This document shows positions 56,895-64,000 of a stretch of 64,000 bases of DNA, one piece after another (positions within the stretch are counted from its first letter, which is position 1; each line of letters begins with the position of its first letter). Under the pieces are notes generated by a model. The model was not told where the DNA came from, searched no databases, and saw only the letters and a program-made list of their open reading frames with translations. Source of the DNA: Arachis hypogaea (lineage: Eukaryota; Streptophyta; Magnoliopsida; Fabales; Fabaceae); assembly GCF_003086295.3 (NCBI RefSeq), contig NC_092039.1, positions 95,252,561 through 95,316,560 on the forward strand, given 5' to 3'. The position numbers and the translations under genes were made by a program.

Positions 56895-57110
56895 AATATA
56901 TCTAGGGTGTAGAGATACCTGCACTATAATACACGTATCTTGAGTGCTGAGATACGCATTACACATTTGAGTGTATCTCGAAGACTGAACCTACGTTCGG
57001 TGTTTACATGTATCTCGGGTACTGAGATCGTATTCTTAATTTATGCGTATCTCGAATGCTCAGTACCTATTTTCCCACTTTACACATATCCTGGGTGCAT
57101 TCAGAATACG
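56895..57110. repeat. Array of GTATCTCG...CTGAGATAC half-palindromes
   Basis: Five units at roughly 35-55-bp spacing: GTATCTTGAGTGCTGAGATAC (imperfect palindrome, 56935-56955), GTATCTCGAAGACTGA, GTATCTCGGGTACTGAGAT, GTATCTCGAATGCTCAG, then a decayed one. It lies just upstream of the MULE transposase start, where MULE terminal or transposase-binding repeats would be. Confidence 0.7.
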
Positions 57111-57691
57111 TCATGCTATTGTTGTATGTGTCACAGAACATGGTCTCAAGACTTGATATATGATTATTTTTTAATTTTACCTTCAATATCAAGATATAGT
57201 ACGTTGTGCATTTAGGTAATTACTTCATATTTTATATATTTCTGTAATTTCTACATTTATTTAATTTAAATAAAAAATCTCCTTAATATATTATATTAAA
57301 ATTCATGATATTAACTCAAAAATAAACTTGTGGTTTTGAAATGTCATTGTTCCTCTGATATATATGTGTGAGAATATACAATATTAGAGTACATATTGTT
57401 TATAGACTAAGACACAATCTAATTATAATAATAAAATTAATTTAAAATATACCAAATACTAATTAATATATAATATATTCTAAGAGTTGGGAATCCTTGT
57501 TCTGATTACAAGTCAAACTAAAAGTGACTAGCAACATTAATACAACTTAAATTTTTGTATATTATATCTAGGATCGATACTCTAACACGCTGTATTTTAA
57601 CTAAAAGAAATGTCGTACATTAGAGACAAGTATAGGAATCCCTAAATTTTCTTTGCTGTGATGAGAACGAACTTATTATAGGTAATTTGTT
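57111..57691. other. AT-rich 3' flank of the glycosyltransferase gene
   Basis: No gene seen. AATATA/ATTAAT-rich stretches (57240-57480) could hold polyadenylation signals for the minus-strand gene; AATAAA-like forms are several and not decisive. Confidence 0.4.
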
Positions 57692-58462
57692 TCAAGTCCT
57701 AATCACATTGTTGCAAACAAGGCAAAGATGACTGAACAATCTTGCCATGACACTTCCCTCTTCAATGTCAAGCTCTCTTGTCCTCTTGTTCCACAAGTGA
57801 AGTGCATATGTTCTCCCACCATAGAGCAATTCTTCAACCTTATTTTCAACCCAAACCAATTCACTCCCATTCTCAGGCCTCTTGTAAAAATCAACAATCT
57901 TGTTCCAATCCACAGGGTAGAATGCCTTAGGTGGCAAAATTGTAAGGTTGTAATAATTACTACTACTATTGTTGTATCCTTGTGTCGCTTCAATTCTTTC
58001 AATAACTCTTGAAACCATGTAAGGACCATTATACCCCCATTTATTACCATCAAAAGTTGTTGCAAATTCCCTTAGGAATTCAAGCACAATAGGGTGGTTC
58101 ATGTCAAATATCAAAACAGCATTGTTCAATCTTAACCATTTCTTGGTTTCTTGATCCACAGCTTGTGCTCCTATTGCATTCCTCAATAGGGACATATCCT
58201 TCACAAAGATCAAATCTGTGTCCACATAAGCACCACCATACTTATATAACATTGCTAGCCTCATCAAATTGGAGAGGTTCTGAGACAGTGGGATGTTTCC
58301 GGGGTCCTTGTTACCATTCTTGATCGCTTCTAGCCATGATTTGGCCGGTGTGTTCTTTACCAAGAATGGCAAATCGGGAGTAATTGCCTGTAGAGTAAAG
58401 TAGTAAACATTCATTTTAATCTCCAATATATTTAAATGTTGATAATTTTAGTGAAAAAAATT

Positions 58463-58497
<35 letters not shown>

Positions 58498-60203
58498 ATT
58501 ATATTAATAAAATGAATACTATATTAAAATAATATTATATTAAAATTTATAAATTGAATATCCTATTAATTGATATAATTGAAAAATAACTATTAGTAAC
58601 AAAATTGGATTTTTTTATTATTTTATTAATATATATTTTCATAAAAATAAGTAAATAAACATACAAATACATACAGAAATATAATAGTAACCGTTATTCA
58701 ATTTTAACTATAATATTTTAAATAAGCTAATATATAAATATATTTATATTAAAAATATATATAGAAATATAATAGACATATTTCTTTAATGTTAACTATA
58801 ATATTTTAAATTATATTACTCTAGAAAATAGAACATGGAACATACTGGCGTTTTATCTTTTCAGTATTTTCATTTTTTAAAGTTATGATGGAAAAAATCA
58901 AGAAGTTAACAAAAAAACATCAGTTTATGGTTTATTTTGTCTCACTTTTTCGAAAAAAAAAATTTAATAAAAATTAAAGTATAAAAAACTAATTTTTAAT
59001 TAGTCAACATTAACCAATTTAAAAATTTTAAATTTATAATTAAAAATTGAAAATTAAAAATATATAATTTAAGGTCAATAATTTAAAATTATAAAATAAT
59101 TTTAAAATAATTGACTAATGTTAGCTGGAAAAAAATTAATTCTCTGATATTATTTTTTTTTAACAAAAAACACTAAATTTAGAAAAAGAAAATACTGAAA
59201 TGTTCAAAATTGTAGCCCATAAAAATGTTAAAAAAGATCTATGTACTTCATTTAAATTTTTTCCAAAGCGTTGCACCTCATGAAAGTAAAAGAGCATAAT
59301 AGTAATGTTACATGATGACTAAATATTATTATTTTTTATTATTATTTAATTAATAATAATTTATATTTATATTTACAAAAATTTTCTGTATAAAAAAAAT
59401 AGTATTTATGCTACTAGTCAAATAATAGACAAAAATAATAAAAATTATTAGCCCTCGAAAATTTCTCAAAGTAAAATTAAGATGTACTAGATTTTGTCAA
59501 ACAATAATATATTTTTGGAGTATAAATAAACTTGTCAAGAATGTCAAATCTAGGCCAGTACCTCAACTTTGAGGCCAAGATCAATAAGTGGTTTGAGAAT
59601 CCGGCTTCCAAGTTCGGAGTCCATGGATCTTGATAAGATCATGAGGCATGCTTGAGGGTGGACCTTGAGAAGTGTGTCCATTGTCATGAACTCCCTCTCG
59701 CCAAAGTTCTTCGCCGGCGACAGCCATATGGCAAAGAAGAAAGTTGAGCATCCTTGATCAAGGAATCTGAGGACCCTATAATTAAAGAAAGATTCTGATA
59801 AGTTGGTTGATTTAAGTATCTCAAGTTTTGGTATCTGTGTCTTGAACCATGCCATTCTTTCTGCCTTTTTCATATCCGGTGGTGGAACTAAGGGATCTTC
59901 ATTCTCTTCATCAATATTATTATTATTATTTATCCCTTCTTGTGTAGTAGTATTATTTTCCTGCATGTAAGAAAGTTCATCATCACCTAATTCTTTAGGA
60001 GATTGATTTTGCTCAACAGCATTTTGAAGGGTTGAAGAACCAAATGATGTGAGTGCTGAAGAACTAGATTTGTTGTTTTGAACAATGATGAAGAACAATG
60101 CAACAAATATTAGGGCATAGATGAAAATGGATGATTTAGTTGTGCCACCTTTTAATGAGATTTCATAGATATTCTGATGAGAGATTTTCTCATCAATAGC
60201 CAT
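57692..60203 (-). CDS. GT32-type glycosyltransferase (alpha-1,4-galactosyltransferase / Gb3 synthase-like), two exons
   Basis: Exon 1 60203-59562 (214 codons), GT-AG intron 59561-58388, exon 2 58387-57692; joined product 445 aa, phase 0. A type II membrane protein: short cytosolic N-terminus, membrane anchor at about residues 25-43 (SIFIYALIFVALFFIIVQ), low-complexity Asn/Glu stem (60-105), then a lumenal Golgi-type catalytic domain. The glycosyltransferase sugar-binding region with the DXD motif (GGAYVDTDLIF, Asp270-x-Asp272) binds nucleotide sugar and metal. The C-terminal region (about 310-440) resembles the Gb3 synthase domain, with NNAVLIFDMNHPIV and ALHLWNKRT. Plant members of this family are annotated as alpha-1,4-glycosyltransferases; the acceptor is unknown to me. 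Frames are open, the junction is clean and no stop is seen, so the gene looks intact and is the only clear host gene here. Confidence 0.92.
58465..58493. repeat. (TA)n microsatellite in the glycosyltransferase intron
   Basis: Roughly 14 TA units, within the AT-rich 1174-bp intron. Confidence 0.95.
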
Positions 60204-60934
60204 GATAAGAGATACTCTTATATGGTCCTACTTTTTGTGTGGTAGTTGTGTGAAAAACCTTAGGCAAAAATTTTGAAATTAGGTTATGATAAGTTATAGG
60301 GCATGCATCACCTACAAAAATTTATACATTGGCGTTGCTTAGGTTGGTGGACATTAGAATATGATAAGGAAATGATCATACGATGTGTGGCAAAACCTTG
60401 ACTTATTCTTTTTGTTAAATTCTGTTTAGAGCTTTACTTTTAAAAAAGTTGTCAATTTATCACTTAATGTAAAGTCCTTGCATTATTACGTACTGTTTAA
60501 TATGATCAACACAGAAATAATGGGTGTATATCACATCAGATTCATAATATGAGCACTGAAGTTTTTGTCATGATCACATCCATCTCCATGTGTGTGAAAA
60601 ACGCTAATTCATCTTTCCTTTCATCCTCTTTAAACCTGCATTTAATTATTATTATTTTTCTGACAATAATAGAATATTGTATTTCTCATAAAAAAAAGAA
60701 TATTGTATTATTTATAAGTAATTACTCGTGATTTCATGTATTACAATTTACAACAATGTATATTATTATTATTAATAGTCATTAATAAATTTGTAATGCT
60801 ACGTTCGTATCTAAGAGACTAACAAACATGATAGATGTTAAAAATAAAATTATTTTTGTTTAGGGTAATTTGCATATATAAAATAAATGAAGTAAAAAAT
60901 TGCACTAATATCCTAAATACAAATAGATTACATG
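60204..60934. other. Upstream region of the glycosyltransferase gene
   Basis: 730 bp between the gene start and the CACTA end; the promoter must lie here or inside the CACTA. AT-rich, no decisive TATA box or start site. Plus-strand frames here are not convincing genes. Confidence 0.45.
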
Positions 60935-60951
60935 CACAACTAGAAAATGGA

Positions 60952-61410
60952 TTAATACAGACAAATTTACAGACGGATTTAGTCTTTATTACAGACGGAT
61001 TTTTGGTTACCGACGAAATTACCGACGGATTTTGTCCCTCTGTAAAAGCCCCGTCGGAAATTATTTACCGACGGATTTTTTTCCGTCGGAAAATTACCGA
61101 CGGATTTTTACGATTTACCGACGGATTTTCCCTCTGTAAATTCTCTCTCCATTTCTTGAAGGCGACAAACTTACAGACGGATTTTCCGTCTGTAATTACA
61201 GGCGGATTTTCAGACAGATTTTCTGTCTGTAATTAATGGCGGATTTTTAGACGGATTTTCCGTCTGTAATTACAGACGGATTTTTCGACGGATTTTCCGT
61301 CTGTAATTACAGACGGATTTTCAGACAGATTTTCCGTCTGTAATTTAAGCTTTGGAAAATCATGATTACAGACAGAAAATCCGTCTGTAAATCCGTCTGT
61401 AAGGTAAAAT
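60952..61410. repeat. CACTA subterminal repeats (TTACAGACGGATTTTCCG type)
   Basis: Roughly 20 copies of ACCGACGGATTT / ACAGACGGATTT in both orientations, forming palindromes such as ACAGACGGATTTTCCGTCTG. In En/Spm elements such repeats bind the TNPA protein; here that role is inferred. Confidence 0.9.
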
Positions 61411-61667
61411 AGAATTTTTTTTTTTTACTTTTTTCTAATTACAAAATAAACTTATTTTCATACAAAATAAATATAAATTTATTACAAACTTTTATCTAAT
61501 TTATATTTGAATATTTATAATATTTCAAAATATAAACAAATTCATCGTATTATCAAACTAAAAGAAAAGTATTATAAACAAGTAAGTCAATATAATTCAA
61601 AACATAAACAAAATGTATTGATCATCAACTATAATTCCTAGTATATTGTTCAACCATACTAAAACTA

Positions 61668-63149
61668 TCAGCTATAGTCTTCAGCGTCATCTTCATCCTC
61701 ATCATCATCATAGCCCTCATCCGAAGACATTGAGGGTGGCGGCGGTGGCGGTGGTAGTGGAACTGCACTAGAACTACTTGATGCTCTAACCTTCTCATAA
61801 TAGCTAATATAAGCCTCATTCCATCTCTTCTGTTTCAGCTTTTCCTTCTTGGCCTTTCCAATTGCCCGTTCCAACTTTTCTAATTTCTTTTGAGTCTTTT
61901 CCAAAGGAGCCAAGCGTGTATCTAACAACTTACTAATACGCTCATCTGTTTGTTGAGTAACACGCTGAAAAAGCTCTTCATTGAGATTATGAATCTGTTC
62001 TCGCAAATCAGGAACAGAATTTTGATTTCTTGGTGCTCTTCCAGATACAGAATTGGCAGAAGTGGTTCCAGACTTGATAGAGCTAGAAAAGAATGACCCT
62101 TTTCCGTAAACTCGATTCTTCTTTTGCCCACCACACACTTCCTCCCAAATCAAATCTTCATCAATTGGTTGTAGCTCCATTCCCTGTGCTTGAGCCTCGG
62201 CACGTTGAGCCTGAACTTCTGCCAACTTTTTTATAAACTTCTCCTGTTGCACAATGATTATATCAATTATATTATTATTATTAAGACAACTAGCCATGCA
62301 TATTACTTAATAGAAAACTTTTAGATTTTGCACAAAACTTTTCTAATCAAATTTTATATAAATTCAAACAATAGAAAACTCCAATAATAGTCACAAGCAA
62401 AAATGAGGCTGGATTTTCACAAGAAATCTTCACAAACATCCATGATCTTATATAACAAACAGCAAGAACAGTTTAATAGTCCCAAGAATATTGAGCTAAG
62501 TATTAGGATCAGTATTCTTTATGATATGCTAAAAGCAAAAACAAGATTAATACTATATGATGAAGGAGATTCTAATAATAGGAAGGGGAGACATGAACAC
62601 TACATGTTATTCATGGACACACTTAAAAATTACTCTACTGCTACTAATCTGCTCATCAGTATGTTTTCTTATTCTCAACAAACTTATCTGTCACATATTA
62701 AACCATTCTTCATATCACAAAATGTGGATCTTAACTTTGCAAAGATGAGTAATTTAATCCATGTTGCACAGTTCCAACCTCATGATTTTGAGACAATCTT
62801 TGAAGAAGCATGGATTATATTATATACACATTAGGTGATGAGTAATGGGGACATGCCAGATAATAAACTTCAGAGTTTCAAAAACCATTTCACTTTGAAT
62901 AATTTGATGCAAAAGTTTCACATGTTAGGCAGAGATGGGACAAGCTTACCATATTCCAAGAGAATAATGCATGCTTCACATGCTTTCTACACAAGATTAA
63001 GATTGGTGAACTGTATTATCTCTTAAGTTGGTCTATGGAATCAAATTGTAAATAATTGAATAGACCCTATATAAGGAGATGCGTCAAAGGGCTTAGACTA
63101 CAGAAACTTGGAAGAAAAGAAACCAACTATAAAATCACAAAGCACAAAG

Positions 63150-63225
<76 letters not shown>

Positions 63226-64000
63226 TTGAACATAGTTAGGACCACTAAATACAGTAATGTTAATGCCAGACAGCTAGAAATTAGTTAATAATTTTGACAT
63301 AGGATGAGTATTTGTGCTATATCTCACATGAGTGTCTTGAGAGCGCTTGTCCACCCATTTAGACTTGTCACTTTTAAGTGTGTGGGTTTCTTTGAAGACC
63401 TCCTCGTGGGTTGGTGTATGGCCCAACTGCTTCTTCTGTTCCACATAAAATACAAAATAAGAAAAATTTTACATAAATAGATGTCTATTAAATAAGATCT
63501 AAAGCCACTTAAATTATGTTACCATCCTCTCTATAGTTGAGCTCAATGGAATAGAACCACCGCAATGGACAGAACCACCTAAGAGTGATGCTCGATTCTC
63601 TCTTGCTTTTTTTCTTATATTTTTCTATTTCTCATCTGTTTCCCAATACCTTTCCAACACCTTTTTGTAAGCAGGAATTAGCCATTCGTGGGTTGTATCC
63701 ACACCCTCACGGATATCTGACATCATTTGGCTAAATCGCTTACTTGTCCTATACTTGAAAGCCCTCCAGAAAAACTCATCATCATCATCATCAATAAGAA
63801 AGTGGCTCTGCACATACTCATCAAATTGCTACTTATAAGATTCAAATCACATGAACAATATTCAATCCAAAATAATTTTATTCAATCCAACACTTTTACC
63901 TTCCACTCCTTAAACCAAAGCTTCTTTGTCGGAAGAGGGACATCTCCAAACTTTTTGTACGGTTTATCATATCGTTTCTTGATGATCTCTGTAATCTTCT
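61668..64000 (-). pseudogene. CACTA TNP-type (Ptta/En/Spm) transposase gene, partial, nonsense-broken
   Basis: Exons on the minus strand: >64000-63900 (RYDKPYKKFGDVPLPTKKLW), 63828-63523 (FWRAFKYRTSKRFSQMMSDI, then ASLLGGSVHCGGSIPLSS), 63435-63328 (LGHTPTHEEVFKETHT, KWVDKRSQDTH) and 62243-61668. The last has WEEVCGGQKKNRVYGKGS, a coiled coil, a Pro run and an acidic DDEDEDDAEDYS tail. All junctions have GT...AG. The pattern (SRASLLGGSxHCGGSI, DKRAxxxH, GRVYGLGS) is that of the plant transposase Ptta/En/Spm family. A TAG at 63625 interrupts exon 2, so the gene is probably dead. N-terminus lies beyond the window. Confidence 0.82.
63153..63224. repeat. (AAT)24 microsatellite
   Basis: 72 bp of uninterrupted AAT within an intron of the CACTA gene. 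Confidence 0.98.

Larger units (their letters stand above)
60935..64000 (-). mobile_element. CACTA (En/Spm-type) transposon, one end, continues past the window
   Basis: The terminus CACAACTAGAAAATGG at 60935 looks like a mutated CACTAGAAAA end. It is followed by subterminal palindromes (60952-61410) and, on the minus strand, a TNP-type transposase gene. The other end is outside the window, so the TSD cannot be checked. Confidence 0.75.

Noticed and set aside
60835..61236. 133-aa plus-strand ORF
   Set aside because: Translation of CACTA subterminal repeats (repeated TDGF residues).
62403..62834. 143-aa plus-strand ORF
   Set aside because: Lies in an intron of the minus-strand CACTA gene; no similarity recognised.

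Overview
This window is plant nuclear DNA, almost certainly from a legume. From remembered sequence style (LTRs beginning TGATGAGCGGATAATT, LTRs rich in ACGCGTACGCGT motifs, Athila-type gag-protease) I think of peanut (Arachis), but I could not verify this by search. It is repeat-dominated: I find one convincing intact host gene and at least nine classes of transposable element, many nested with target-site duplications (TSDs) that can be read directly.

Region 1 (1-4232): minus-strand non-autonomous LTR element (decayed gag-like frame, primer-binding site, LTR), followed by two more fragments of the same LTR type. Region 2 (4234-5455): LINE remnant and AT-rich DNA. Region 3 (5456-28009): a decayed Tat-type Ty3/gypsy element (C: gag, protease, RT, antisense extra ORF, two LTRs) holding a four-level nest. 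C was hit by element B (TSD CCTAC), B by a solo LTR F (TSD TTGCT), and F by a truncated minus-strand element A. Separately C's RT was hit by an Athila-type element D, whose 3' part was lost in a deletion that joins D gag to C's antisense ORF.

Region 4 (28010-36866): AT-rich DNA and a possible DNA transposon with captured exon-like pieces, split by a solo LTR (33117-34782, TSD ATCAG). Region 5 (36867-57110): an MITE with an 8-bp TSD, a plant-mobile-domain (PMD) pseudogene, and a convergent Mutator-like (MULE) transposase pseudogene. The MULE is split by a young, complete 10.4-kb Athila-type element E (40729-51118, TSD ATAAC, LTRs differing at about 5 of 1732 sites) and by a 3.9-kb hAT element (TSD CTTGGAAC). 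Region 6 (57111-60934): a two-exon GT32/alpha-1,4-glycosyltransferase-like gene. Region 7 (60935-64000): one end of a CACTA element with a decayed TNP-type gene.

The most interesting layer is shared small structure in the LTR elements. (i) A hairpin with changing arms but a constant purine tetraloop sits just upstream of a polypurine-tract-like TTTAAGTKTGG box, both at the 3' LTR and internally; the internal copy in E lies just before its extra ORF. (ii) Paired stem-loops sit just after the gag-like stop codon in three families (G, B, E). (iii) Each LTR family carries its own array of palindromes (GGCGTTWAACGCC, 31-nt CACTAACGT hairpins, ACGCGTACGCGT). E has an intact gag-protease frame and an intact 374-aa extra ORF but no RT, RNase H or integrase, so it must borrow these from an autonomous partner. 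The conserved structures are good candidates for the cis signals that allow this.
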